A stretch of DNA of 64,000 bases. It comes from Escarpia spicata. Lineage: Eukaryota > Annelida > Polychaeta > Sabellida > Siboglinidae. Position numbers and translations under genes: made by a program. The notes beneath the pieces were generated by a model. It did not search any database and was not told the DNA's origin. It saw only the letters and a list, made by a program, of their open reading frames with translations. Positions 21,586 through 33,600 of this stretch are shown piece by piece. Position 1 is the stretch's first letter, and each line of letters begins with the position of its first letter. Where the stretch lies: contig OZ023210.1 of the NCBI GenBank assembly GCA_963995525.1, forward strand, positions 23,365,021 through 23,429,020, in the 5' to 3' direction.

Positions 21586-24469
21586 AAGATTTAACAAGAT
21601 TTAACAAGATTGCCATCCAGAAAATTACTCTGGATGGCAGTTGGACAAGGAAGCCTTTTGGCTTATCGAGAGTCCAATACTTTTTATCTACATGTATCCC
21701 GCCTTTTTAAGGTGTGTGTCGATTTTATTTTTAAACATATTCACGCTACTAGCACCAACACAATCAGGAGATAATCTGTTCCATTCATTTACAGTCCTTT
21801 GTGAGAATGAGAACTTTCTTATATCTAATCTACACTGCTCCTTTACTAATGTAGCTTCATGTCCTCTGGTCCTTCTATCTTTCTTAACTGAGAAAAAAAT
21901 GTTTCTATCAATATTTTCATAACCATTCAATATTTTAAACACTTCTATGTGATCTCCTCTCAATCTCCTGGTCTCTAGTGTTGTTAAACCACATTCTTTT
22001 AGGCGTATTTCGTAACTAAGATCCCTCAGATTTGGTATAATTTTAGTCGCTCTCCTCTGTACTCTTTCTAGCATATCTATGTCCTTCTTGCGATATGGCC
22101 TCCATGCTTGTATACAATATTCTAAATGAGGCCTCACTATTGTTTTGTACAGCGGTACTATTAATTCTTTTTTCTTATACGCTATATTTCGCCTAATTAA
22201 TCCAAGGATTTGATTTCCCTTTGACGCTGCAATTCCGCACTGCTCTGAAACCTTCATATCAGCACTAATGGTTAACCCTTAGTCCTTTTCTTTTACAGTA
22301 GTACTTAGAACAGTACCTCCAATTTTATATTTTACCTCTTCATTCCCATGACCTGTGTGGAGGCATTTACATTTCCCAAAATTGAACAGCATTTGCCACT
22401 TTTCAGACCATTTGATCAACCTATCAAGATCATCTTGTAAATGCTGTCTGTCTCCATCACTTTGAATCCTTCTAAACACTTTTGTATCATCCGCAAATTT
22501 CAACACCTTGCTTGTTATATCATCGTCCAAATCGTTGATATATATTAAGAATAATATAGGTCCTAGTACTGATCCCTGTGGTACCCCACTCAATACCGAT
22601 TTCCAGTTTGACGCCTCCCCATCAACTACTACACGTTGTCTTCTGTCATTCAGCCATTTTTCTATCCAGTTTATTATACCATTTCCTATGCCATGGGCCT
22701 TTAGCTTAAGGAGTAATCTTTGATGTGGTACTTTGTCGAAAGCTTTTTGAAAATCTAAATAGATGATATCTACTGGTGATCCCTCATCTACCCACCTAGT
22801 GATGTCTTCCAAAAAACATAACATATTTGTTAAGCATGACCTCGCTTTTAAAAACCCATGTTGAGATGGGTTTATCAAGTTATGTTTAACAAGAAAATCC
22901 ACCATGTGATCTTTAATTAGTCTTTCTAATAATTTGCAAATCACTGATGTTAAACTCACTGGTCTATAGTTCTCCGACTTGTTTCTCGAACCTTTTTTAA
23001 ATAACGGTATAATGTTTGCCTCTTTCCATTCTAAAGGAACCACTCCCTCTTCTAATGACAAATTGAAAACTGTTGCAAGCGGTGCGCTAATTTGTTCTAC
23101 AATTTCCAATAGTAGTTTGGGCGGAATCCCGTCCACTCCAGGTGATTTATTATCCTTCATAGCCCTTATTTTCTTAGCTACCATTTCCGAGGTTACAACA
23201 CTGAACTAAAATACTCATTCAGGTCTTCTGCCATTAAGAATCCCTCTGATATTGTATTTCCAGCACTATCTTCTAGAGGACCGACCTTATCCTGAACTTT
23301 CTGTTTGCTTCGAATATACGCATAAAAACTCTTACTGTCATGTTTTATATTACTAGCAAATTTTTTTTCATAGCTTCTCTTTGAATTTCTAATTTCAGCT
23401 GTAGCTTGATTAAGTGCTTCTTTATAAATGTTGTAGTCTTCATCATTTCCAGTACATCTATATGACTTCCACATCATTTGTTTATACTTAATTTTTCTAA
23501 TGGCTTCTTTCGATAAGTGTTTCTTTTTAGACCGTTTCCCTTGTTTTTTGAAAGGTACAAATTTATCGACTATGCACTTAATTTCACTATTTAAGATATT
23601 CCAGCATTCGGTTGCTGTCTTATTCTTCAGTGTGTTATTCCAGTCTATCTTTGCTAAATATTTCCTCATGTCCTTATACCTTCCTTTGTGGAAATTTCTC
23701 CTATACTGCTTTTTACTATTCCTTTCTGATTTTACTTTGATGGTAAAATGTATCTGGTTGTGATCACTACTCCCCAGTGGCTCACATATCTTGACATTGT
23801 CAACTAATTCTTTCTGTGAGGACAAAACTAAGTCTAACACATTCTCTCCCCTGGTTGGTTCTAGCACATGTTGAGAAAGGAAACTATCTTGTACTAAAAC
23901 TAAAAACTTGTGGTCCTCACTCCCCATACTCTGTAGAGATTTCCATTGTATATGCCCATGGTTAAAGTCCCCCATAATAATACAGTTCCGTTTGCTTACT
24001 TCCCTTATAGCGTTTTGTATTTTTTCATTCTCTTCTATGCCTATGTTTGGACTTCGATAAACTAACCCAACTGTTAACGTTGAGTTTCCTGTAACTATGT
24101 TACACCAAACAGCTTCTTCGCAATCTGCTTCTCTTTCTAATTTTATTTCATAAGCCTGGATAGATTCTTTAATATATAAAATAACTCCACCTCCCTTTCT
24201 TCCTATTCTATCTTTCCTAAACATTACATATCCTGTTAGTCCCAATTCGGCATCTGATATATCAGTGGTGGCCCACGATTCGGTTATACCTATTATGTGA
24301 GGGTCAATATCTTCTACCATAATGTTTAGTTCACTTCTTTTGTTTACTATGCTCCTTGCATTTAAACAAATGCATTTATATCCTGATTCAGAACAGTTTT
24401 CCAGGCTGTTCTTTGCCGATTTATTTCTGCTGTCTTTATCTATGCCTCCAGTTTCAGGCTTCTCTGTGT
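21586..24469 (-). mobile_element. CR1-like LINE family A, copy A2 (best preserved; nested in LINE B)
   Basis: Minus-strand ORF2 pieces: endonuclease and linker (within 24542-23193, with GDFNHGH and SSDHNQIHF), RT (23184-22279, with LDFQKAFDK, GVPQGSVLGP and KFADDTK) and C-terminal thumb (22257-21688). It matches CR1 LINEs closely. Three defects are visible: 5' truncation at about 24469, an 82-bp deletion at about 23199 that shifts the frame between endonuclease and RT, and an in-frame TAA at 22279-22281 where neighbours suggest leucine. The 3' end carries the AATCTTGTTA repeat tail (21586-21610). The open frame at 24542 begins in LINE B thumb codons and runs into A, which proves the nesting. 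Confidence 0.92.
22279..23184 (-). pseudogene. LINE A2 reverse transcriptase domain
   Basis: Open frame of 301 codons with all core RT motifs: SPGVDGIPPKLL, ANIIPLFKKG, NYRPVSLTS, QHGFLKARSC, DIIYLDFQKAFDKV, GVPQGSVLGPILF and FADDTKV. Catalytic aspartates are intact. The in-frame methionine is not the natural start; the domain was once continuous with the endonuclease upstream. It ends at a TAA that interrupts the KEKD-GLTISADMK segment. Confidence 0.93.
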
Positions 24470-24542
24470 CGTGGAATATTATCCGCATAGCTCGTCTCTG
24501 GATACTTTCCAGCTGCTTTGTTTGCTTTTTCGTTAAGCTCAT
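23193..24542 (-). pseudogene. LINE A2 endonuclease and linker, fused to LINE B codons at its 5' end
   Basis: The first 25 codons (QLESIQRRAMRIIFHD) belong to the LINE B thumb region; the rest is the LINE A endonuclease with ICLNARSIVNKRSEL, IIGITESWATTD, GGGVILYIKE, LVYRSPN, GDFNHGH and SDHNQIHF motifs and a basic linker. The fusion is a product of insertion, not a real gene. Confidence 0.9.
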
Positions 24543-24762
24543 ATGCCACTCCTGGCAGGCATACTCAAGGACCGATCGAATTAGTGTTGTATATCTCTTG
24601 ACGAGATGATGGTGGTCGAATCCTGCTCGCTTGAGCAGGATTATGAAATATAGTCTTTGCGACGCTTTAGTGGTGATTTCGTCGATGTGAAGTTGCCACG
24701 TAAGATCATGTCAAAGTGTGACACGTAGTAGGCGAGTGCAGTTTACTTGTTCTATCTGTCTG

Positions 24763-26294
24763 CCGCAAATTTCAACACCTTGCTTGTTATATCATCGTCC
24801 AAATCGTTGATATATATTAAGAATAATATAGGTCCTAGTACTGATCCCTGTGGTACCCCACTCAATACCGATTTCCAGTTTGAAGCCTCCCCATCAACTA
24901 CTACACGTTGTCTTCTGTCATTCAGCCATTTTTCTATCCAGTTTATTATACCATTTCCTATGCCATGGGCCTTTAGCTTAAGGAGTAATCTTTGATGTGG
25001 TACTTTGTCGAAAGCTTTTTGAAAATCTAAATAGATGATATCTACTGGTGATCCCTCATCTACCCACCTAGTGATGTCTTCCAAAAAACATAACATATTT
25101 GTTAAGCATGACCTCGCTTTTAAAAACCCATGTTGAGATGGGTTTATCAAGTTATGTTTAACAAGAAAATCCACCATGTGATCTTTAATTAGTCTTTCTA
25201 ATAATTTGCAAATCACTGATGTTAAACTCACTGGTCTATAGTTCTCCGACTTGTTTCTCGAACCTTTTTTAAATAACGGTATAATGTTTGCCTCTTTCCA
25301 TTCTAAAGGAACCACTCCCTCTTCTAATGACATATTGAAAACTGTTGCAAGCGGTGCGCTAATTTGTTCTACAATTTCCAATAGTAGTTTGGGCGGAATC
25401 CCGTCCACTCCAGGTGATTTATTATCCTTCATAGCCCTTATTTTCTTAGCTACCATTTCCGAGGTTACAACACTGAACTAAAATACTCATTCAGGTCTTC
25501 TGCCATTAAGAATCCCTCTGATATTGTATTTCCAGCACTATCTTCTAGAGGACCGACCTTATCCTGAACTTTCTGTTTGCTTCGAATATACGCATAAAAA
25601 CTCTTACTGTCATGTTTTATATTACTAGCAAATTTTTTTTCATAGCTTCTCTTTGAATTTCTAATTTCAGCTGTAGCTTGATTAAGTGCTTCTTTATAAA
25701 TGTTGTAGTCTTCATCATTTCCAGTACATCTATATGACTTCCACATCATTTGTTTATACTTAATTTTTCTAATGGCTTCTTTCGATAAGTGTTTCTTTTT
25801 AGACCGTTTCCCTTGTTTTTTGAAAGGTACAAATTTATCGACTATGCACTTAATTTCACTATTTAAGATATTCCAGCATTCGGTTGCTGTCTTATTCTTC
25901 AGTGTGTTATTCCAGTCTATCTTTGCTAAATATTTCCTCATGTCCTTATACCTTCCTTTGTGGAAATTTCTCCTATACTGCTTTTTACTATTCCTTTCTG
26001 ATTTTACTTTGATGGTAAAATGTATCTGGTTGTGATCACTACTCCCCAGTGGCTCACATATCTTGACATTGTCAACTAATTCTTTCTGTGAGGACAAAAC
26101 TAAGTCTAACACATTCTCTCCCCTGGTTGGTTCTAGCACATGTTGAGAAAGGAAACTATCTTGTACTAAAACTAAAAACTTGTGGTCCTCACTCCCCATA
26201 CTCTGTAGAGATTTCCATTGTATATGCCCATGGTTAAAGTCCCCCATAATAATACAGTTCCGTTTGCTTACTTCCCTTATAGCGTTTTGTATTC
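24763..26294 (-). mobile_element. LINE A fragment A3, near-identical to part of A2
   Basis: Bases 24763-26294 match 22491-24022 at a constant offset of 2272 with no indels; by eye I found only two substitutions. It covers the end of the endonuclease through the RT and stops at KFA, just before the FADD aspartates. It shares the 82-bp deletion of A2 (here at about 25471). Confidence 0.93.
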
Positions 26295-26757
26295 TAGTTC
26301 TCTGACTTGTTTTTCGAACCTTTTTTAAATAACGGTATAATGTTTGCCTCTTTCCATTCTAAAGGAACCACTCCCTCTTCTAATGACAAATTGAAAACTG
26401 TTGCAAGCGGTGCGCTAATTTGTTCTACAATTTCCAATAGTAGTTTGGGCGGAATCCCGTCCACTCCAGGTGATTTATTATCCTTCATAGCCCTTATTTT
26501 CTTAGCTACCATTTCCGAGGTTACAACTAACTGTCCTAAATAGTCTGAATCTGCCCCCTTGAACTTAGCCTCTGGTACTGGCAGTGAACTAATATCTTCC
26601 CTGGTCAACACTGAACTAAAATACTCATTCAGGTCTTCTGCCATTAAGAATCCCTCTGATATTGTATTTCCAGCACTATCTTCTAGAGGACCGACCTTAT
26701 CCTGAACTTTCTGTTTGCTTCGAATATACGCATAAAAACTCTTACTGTCATGTTTTA
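26295..26757 (-). mobile_element. LINE A fragment A4 (linker and RT start), without the 82-bp deletion
   Basis: Matches A2 around 22972-23342 but keeps the 82 bp (about 26529-26610) missing in A2 and A3, so the linker reads straight through into the RT (FSSVLTREDISSLPVPEAKF). It is fused in frame to the LINE B endonuclease on its 5' side, giving one 317-codon chimeric frame (26294-27247). Confidence 0.92.
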
Positions 26758-27404
26758 AATTTGACGGTGTTGACGGAATACAAACAACCACCTTATGATC
26801 TGAGAGGCCGATTGGCGCGGTAATGACAGGGCGGCGGTAATAGTTAGGTACGTTGGTGTAGATGTTATCCAATATCGCGTTTCCTGTTGTTGGTTCGTCG
26901 ACAATCTGTTTCAAGTCGTGATTTCGTTTCAAGTGAGAATCCTTCATCTTGTTGAAGTTGCCCATCATGACGATACCTGTAAGTGGGTGGTGTCGGCGTA
27001 TGTAGTCTAGTGACTTGTCGGTGTGATTTAGCATTGCCCAATCATCTGACCCGGGAGGATGATATATGGTTCCAATTGTCATGTGCGGGTGGTCGCGAGG
27101 CATTTTTGGTGGGCGTATAGTTATCCACAGTGTTTCTAGCTCGGTTTGATTAAGTTGGGGGCCAATATTTACTTGGAATTGAGTCTCGAACATAGCAGGC
27201 AATGCCTCCGTGTTGGCGGCCGCCTTGTCTGTCTCTCCTGTAGACATTGATCCCGGACAGCGAGAGCGGGCCGTCTGGAATGCTGCTGGTGCACCACGTT
27301 TCTGTTATAGCTATAACGTCTACCCCTTTTATTTCATGCAATTTATTCCGCGATTGTTTGTATTGATTATCGTTGATAGGTTCCATTTGTTTGTTTGAAC
27401 ACAT
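26758..27404 (-). pseudogene. LINE B endonuclease (copy in the mosaic)
   Basis: Encodes VDVIAITETWCTSSIP, TIGTIYHPPG, MMGNFNKMKD and GLSDHKVVVCI, the expected motif order of an apurinic-like endonuclease (GNFN in place of GDFN). A frameshift near 27160-27240 splits it. It is about 95% like the copy at 32460-33092 by eye. Confidence 0.87.
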
Positions 27405-27942
27405 ATAAGATTTCTACCATCAGCAACAGTTCCTCAAAATAATGTTCAATTCATTGTCGTTGTTATGGTGTGTGGGTGGTCGATGACCGATCACGGTGTG
27501 TATTCGGTGTTGTTTACGTCGCTTCGACACCCGCGCTGGTAGGAGGTCTCGCAACAATGCCATGTTTACACCACACTGTCCACGTACTGGCGTCCAAGCG
27601 CGACTTGATGGAATATCTGCATTGAGCCAGTTGACCAGGTACAGCTAACTGGCACTGCCACCGAAGCGTGACGGCCGATCGGCCGGCTTGTTGAGTGTGT
27701 CTCATGTTCTAGTTGTAGTCAAGCCTGACTGATCACTAATTCAGCAATGCAATGTCATAAAACCATTAAAAAACTATATGCCGCAATTGTATAAATTTGT
27801 CCGTCGAATTGTAGTCCACGGATATTCAAAAATCACGTCAGGTAAACAATACGCCTATCAGATGACCACACCTCATAATAAATCACGATGTTATACAGCT
27901 CTTGCAAAGTGCAGCCACATAGGCGCAATCACGTGACTAGCT

Positions 27943-29760
27943 CAACATATATGTAGGCAAAGAGCAAAATAAGCTATGAAAGACAGAGATCACCCATTGT
28001 CCAAGTTAGTCAAGTTACTGCCATCGGGAAGGCGACTGCGGGTTTACAAGGCGAGGAAGAGTCGAATGAAGAGTTCCGTTGTACCATCGACCATAACATC
28101 CATTAACTCTTCTTTTCCATGTGTGGGGCGGCCGCGGACAGGACACATCCTTAAAATACACATGAAGTGTATCCTTTGTAACAAGCAAAATACACCACCT
28201 TATCTTATGTTATCCATATGTAAAAATATCTTTGGGACGTAAAGACGCTCTGTGCGAAATACCATCTTTATTGTCACGAAATATACAATTATCAGTTTAT
28301 CTTGACGAATAATGATATCATATGTACTTACGCCCGATTCTATGATGTAACTGCATGCTGTCCGCGCCGTGTATAGTGTCAAGCACCGTGCACCATTACG
28401 TCTTCTGTTCACAACGCCAACTGCCTAGACTATTATATTCTTAAGAGGCGTTTCTTACACTTGGGTAACTCCACTGACACGAGAGCACCGGGGTACACGC
28501 CACGGTACAACTTCTGGTTGTGTTCGAATTCATGACGTTTTGATACATGATCTTTGAAAATGTCAAAGGATTTGACATATGTGCATTTCAACAGGACTCA
28601 ATCAGCATGTTTATAACCAAGCCAGGTAAGAACTTGGGTAGGGCACAATAATCCAGCAAAAAGGTCACGTGGCGACGAGCGGGAAAATCAACAATGATTG
28701 GACCATCGAGTGTTCACAACAAGTACTTGACCGGCCCAACTCAGCCAGATACGAAATCCTGCCATTTGTTCGCGGGTCAGTCGAGTCCTCATTGGTGAAG
28801 GGCACACAACCGACGGTGTAGCAGAGCAACATTTTAATACCTCTTAGCATTGTCTAATGACGGCAATATCTGATCACGGCATTATCTCTCATGAACATTG
28901 GGTGTTGATGAGACCTTCGATTCCGGTGTGATGTACAGTTCGTTAATTGACGCGGCTCTCGTTGGTAATTTTCCCGCAATCATTATGACTCAAATGACCT
29001 GCCCACATCATACGGGGTTTTATCAATCTGCACAGCATGCCGATCTCTTCACTATTCATGGGATTATTCATTCTTCTTCTTTCCACCATAGTATGTTTTT
29101 CTGTGGTTCCCCGGACCCGATTATTCTCGCCGCTTCTGTTGTTATTGTTGCTTGTCCTGTCAGCGCTAATGTGTACAGAACATAAACGTATGCTCTCAGG
29201 ACTTTCTGTTAATCCACTTTCGAAATGTTCAACATTACCCCCTCTTCCTTTACCCTTGCATTCGCTCAAGCTGTGTTCCGACGTCACATCCCTACCTCTA
29301 AATACCCAATATCAGTTACGCTCTAGCCATGCATTCAAATGGGTACACAGAACCATCCACTTTCTTGTTCTCCTTCCCTTGCTACCTTGAGTTCACCTCC
29401 TCTCTATGCTGTCCAACCTACCCTCTTATACGTAGAAACTCGAGGGCTTGATATCTAGCGTGTCAGTGCGTCGCAATATATTTCTCTGAACCTTTCACAA
29501 TTTATACACGAGACTTGTCATCGTTGAAGCCTGCTCTCATTTTGCATACAACGAACGTACCTTCATAAAACGTTGCAAAGCCGGCGTGATGCATCTTGAG
29601 CATGTCGTGTGGTGCTCTTGTAGCCATACACCTTGGTTGAATCAAATACACGCATTCTTGCGTTATCGTGTTGAGATGCGTAGAAACGTGTATTGTCTTC
29701 ACGGAGTGATCTTACGAAGAATAACACCACGATCGATAGTCTTCAGCGATACATTTAATC
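27943..29760. repeat. Tandem unit U2, right part
   Basis: Aligns with 18838-20616 and again includes the HPLSKLVKLLPSGRRLR stretch. The U2 halves add up to about 2.28 kb once the LINE is removed. A minus-strand frame (28943-29287) containing PRMMWAGHLSHND looks like an old LINE tail; I would not call it a gene. Confidence 0.87.
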
Positions 29761-30225
29761 TGCGAGAGATTTGTTTGCTGGACACTATGTAGGTTAGTCT
29801 GACACAACATGCACATAAGTAGTCCACTACAACTTAGGATGACTGGGTGTTCTGGGTAGAGGAGATGTTTGTGATAACTAGCATATCACATTTAGCCATT
29901 TTCGTGCGGTAAGTAAACTACCACAAAGAAAGAGCTAAATCTGCTTGCAATGACACAGTGCTATTACCGGCGTCACTCTTCTGTATTGTGAGCAGACATT
30001 GTAGCGCTCCCTGGAACCGTTTGTATTAAATATCGAACACTGAAATGCTTACTGAAATGTTGAAATTTATGTATTATAAGACTGTCAAAGCACTAGGCTA
30101 ATGCTAAATAATGTATTAATAGTTACCAAGGTTATTGAAATTGAAGGAGTCTATACAAAGTTGTGAAGATATATTTAAAATATAGGACGGCGGCCATCGT
30201 GGAAAACTAACGAATTTAAAGATCT
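29761..30225. repeat. Tandem unit U3, left part
   Basis: Matches 18366-18837 and 20617-21082 and ends at the same AAAGATC next to a family B LINE. The continuation at 34665-35165 is partial. Confidence 0.87.
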
Positions 30226-30504
30226 TTAAAAAATGTAATAATAATAAGTTTATTTTTTTGGCAGCCTTAAAGGCTGAAAAGTACAACAGGTACATTAAAA
30301 CTTATAAAACAATTAAATAAAGTATATTAATGAAACACTAAATGGAATATATAACCTAAATAAGTTAAATTATGACTAATGAAAATGTATAATTTACGTA
30401 TAAATAAGTAAGTAGAATAAATAACTAAAACAAGATTCATTGTCAATCGTGAGAAATTCGTAGGAAAAAATGAAAAAATGTTCGGTTACTGCCAGTGATA
30501 CAGT

Positions 30505-31340
30505 CTATAAGTTATAAGAGTTCTTAAAGCGTTCGGTCCTACACCGAGGAGCGCTGTACACACGTTCGTTTCGGATTGCGTATGGAGGTGTCCTGGGGGG
30601 AGGCAGTGGATGGTGCAGTTTGTGGTTAGGTTGTTGTATGTTCAAGAATAGAGTTCTACACAACGTCTCCCTCCGGTCTGCCAGCGTTGGTAGTCTCGCT
30701 GTGGCGATGGCTTCGACGTAGCACACGTCATGGAATATTATCCGCATAGCTCGTCTCTGGATACTTTCCAGCTGCTTCGTTTGCTTTTTCGTTAAGCTCA
30801 TATGCCACTCCTGGCCGGCATACTCTAGGACCAATCGGATTAGTGTTGTATATATCTTTACGAGATGATGGTGGTCGAGTCCTGCTCGCTTGAGCAGGAT
30901 TATGAAATATAGTCTTCGCGACGCTTTAGCGGTGTTTCGTCGATGTGAAGTTGCCACGTAAGATCATGTGAAAGTGTGACACCTAGTAGGCGAGTGCAGT
31001 TTACTTGTTCTATCTGTCTGTCGTTGATCATTATCGGCTGGATGTCTAATTTCTTTTTCTTGAAACATATGCACATTTCCTTCGTTTTATCGTAGTTCAA
31101 TGCCATTTTGTTGGTGGCAGTCCACTGTCCTACTTCGTCTGCCGCTGTTTGGAGCGAGCTATCGAGGCCTGAAAGTGAACATGATTCCCATATTGTGCAA
31201 TCGTCTACATATTTGACGTCTTCACAAGCTGTTTGTAAGTCATTTATATGATGCACAAAACCGATCGGGTCGAAGATTATTCTTTGTGGCACATCTGCGT
31301 TGACAGTAGTGTACTTCGACTTGACACGGCCGATCTTCAC
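30505..31340 (-). pseudogene. LINE B RT palm (YVDD) and thumb/C-terminal region
   Basis: Two overlapping frames (31340-30900 and 30957-30505). The first has FDPIGFVHHINDL, KYVDDCTIW, NKMALNYDKTKEM and RLLGVTLSHDLTWQLHI; the second has LEYAGQEWHMSLTKKQ and IQRRAMRIIFHD and ends in the LINE C-terminal box CRTERFKNSYN. A frameshift near 30930-30950 divides them. Confidence 0.87.
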
Positions 31341-32061
31341 TCGCTGTTTGCGTTGGCATAAGAAGTATGTTAGCCATTAGATTATAAAATTCGGGAGTCC
31401 AAGTGACGCATTTAGTTGCTAAAGTCAACGAGTAGTACGCGGATCATGGTTCCGGTGGAATCGAGCGCTGATTTCCACCTGTGCACTAGCTTGTTTAGTG
31501 CGTGCAATGTGGACGTTCCCTTTACTGAACCATATCGTTGAGGGTCAACTTGGTCTCCAGCGGTGGCCGTTATCCAACCACAAATTAATTGCTCCAGGCA
31601 CTTGGACAATACAATATAAGTGATATTGAGCGCAGGTCTTTATGAATGAGCTTCGGCGGCCGTACTTTGGGTATAGGTCTGATGTCAGCGCTTTTCCATA
31701 GCAGTGGTACAGTCCCTTCCCGCAGGCTGCTGTTGAAGATCGCGCACACGGGGGAGCAAGTATAGTGGCGTAGTCGTATAGAATCCAGTTAGGTATTTCG
31801 TCGGGGCCGGCAGTTTTGATTGTTCTAATCCGTGTTAGAGAATTGGCTACTTCTGCGACGCTAATGACGTAAGTATCTGGGACGGTAGTATCAGCTCCTA
31901 CCGGAAGGAATGTATCGTCCGGTGACAGCGGAGTTAGATCGTTCGTCACGGATTGGAAGAAATCGCACACGTCGTTGGCAAGAACGTCTAGGTTTCCGGA
32001 GCAATGCGCGTTAGCGAGTCCTTGCAGGTTATCGCTGTTTACTTTTACACCAGCAATGTCT

Positions 32062-33092
32062 TTAATGTTGTAAATCTTTCTCAACAGCCTTGATTTTCCG
32101 TTCGTAGTATCTCCGTTGCAATGACTTTCTCTCGCGGTTGACTTTGTTTCTACATAGCTTGTACAGTAGTTGGTTTCCATCAAGAAGTGCACTCTGACGG
32201 AGGCGAATTAGATAGCGAAAATTATCATCTATCCAAGGTCTGTTAGTTGAGCATCGTCTGATTTGGCGTTCTGGAAGATGCAAATCAAGTAATGTTGTTA
32301 TGCTAGAGTTGAAGAAATTCATTTGCTCTTCGCTGGTTGGTAGATGGAATGGCGTTCCCCGTGAGATGGCTCGAAGCGCTGCCACAAAACGGGCCCGGTC
32401 ACATGGTTTGTGACTGCGCGAAGATGTGCTTGAGACCACCGGTATGATATAATTTGACGATGTTGACGGAATACAAACAACCACCTTATGATCTGAGAGG
32501 CCGATTGGCGCGGTAATGACAGGGCGGCGATAGAAGTTAGGTACGTTGGTGTAGATGTTATCCAATATCGCGTTTCCTGTTGTTGGTTCGTCGACAATCT
32601 GTTTCAAGTCGTGATTTCGTTTCAAGTGAGAATCCTTCATCTTGTTGAAGTTGCCCATCATGACGATACCTGTAAGTGGGTGGTGTCGGCGTATGTAGTC
32701 TATTGAATGGTCGATGTGATTTAGCATTGCCCAATCATCTGACCTGGGAGGATGATATATGGTTCCAATTGTCATTTGCGGGTGGTTGCGAGGCATCTTT
32801 GGTGGGCGTATAGTTATCCACAATGTTTCTAGCTCGGTTTGATTAAGTTGGGGCCAATATGTACTTGGAATTGAGTCTCGAACATAGCAGGCACTGCCTC
32901 CGTGTTGGCGGCCGCCTTGTCTGTCTCTCCTGTAGGCATTGCGAGAGCGGTGCTGCTGGTGCACAATGTTTCTGTTATAGCTATAACGTCTACCCTGTAG
33001 TTGTCCTTTATCACTTTAATTTCGTCAAATTTATTCCGCGATTGTTTGTATTGATTATCGTTGATAGGTTCCGTTTGTTTGTTTGAACACAT
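32062..33092 (-). pseudogene. LINE B endonuclease and start of RT
   Basis: The 33092-32829 frame encodes the opening (IAITETLCTSS) and the 32964-32062 frame encodes ACYVRDSIPS, TIGTIYHPPR, MMGNFNKMKD, GLSDHKVVVC and a basic linker. One frameshift joins them around 32860-32960. The ATG MCSNKQTEPINDN is shared with the mosaic copy. Confidence 0.86.
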
Positions 33093-33600
33093 ATCAGATT
33101 TCTACCATCAGCAACAGTTCCTCAAAATAATGTTCAATTCGTTGTTGTTGTTATGGTGTGTGGGTGGTCGATGACCGTTCACGGTGTGTATTCGGTGTTG
33201 TTTACGTCGCTTCGGCACCCGCGCTGGTAGGAGGTCTCACAACAATGCCAAGTTTACATAACACTGTCCACGTACTGGCGTCCAAGCGCGACTTGGTGGA
33301 ATATCTGCATTGAGCCAGTTGACCAGGTACAGCTAAGGTCAGATTTTGTAGACTTCTCGATTGCGATACGGCGAGCAGTTACTGGTCAGGTACGAAGCGT
33401 GACGGCCGATCTGTCGGCTTGTTGAGTGTGTCTCATGTTTTAGTTGTGGTCAAGCCTGACTGATAACTAGTTCAGCAATGCAATGTAATAAAACCATTAA
33501 AAAACTATATGCCGCAATTGTATAAAATTGTCCGTCGAATTGTAGTCCACGTATATTCAAAATCACGTCTGGTAAACAATACGCATATCAGATAGCCACA

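Larger units (their letters stand above)
21083..27942 (-). mobile_element. Mosaic LINE: family B interrupted and replaced by family A pieces
   Basis: Minus-strand order: B 5' region and endonuclease (27942-26758), A fragment (26757-26295), A fragment (26294-24763), B thumb/C-terminal part (24762-about 24470), A copy (about 24469-21586), B C-terminal part and 3' end (about 21585-21083). The B segments align to 30226-33600, but the B RT equivalent to about 31020-32455 is absent and its place is taken by the two A fragments. The whole block sits in U2 at the site that is empty in U1. Confidence 0.85.
30226..33600 (-). mobile_element. Jockey/CR1-group LINE, family B (uninterrupted copy, inactive)
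   Basis: Minus-strand order: 5' region (33600-33093), endonuclease (33092-about 32310), RT fingers (about 32190-31545, KTAGPDEIPNWIL), palm (31609-30900) and thumb/C-terminus (30957-30505, LADRRETLCRTLF, LPPPRTPPYA, CRTERFKNSY), then about 280 bp of 3' UTR starting with a GCAGCCTTAAAGGCTG hairpin. Stops and frameshifts separate the modules. The catalytic box reads YVDDCTIW rather than the usual YADD. It is the reference that shows what the mosaic in U2 is missing. Confidence 0.88.

Noticed and set aside
24763..26294. A3 as an independent LINE insertion
   Set aside because: It is internal at both ends, shares the A2 deletion and is almost identical to A2, so duplication fits better.
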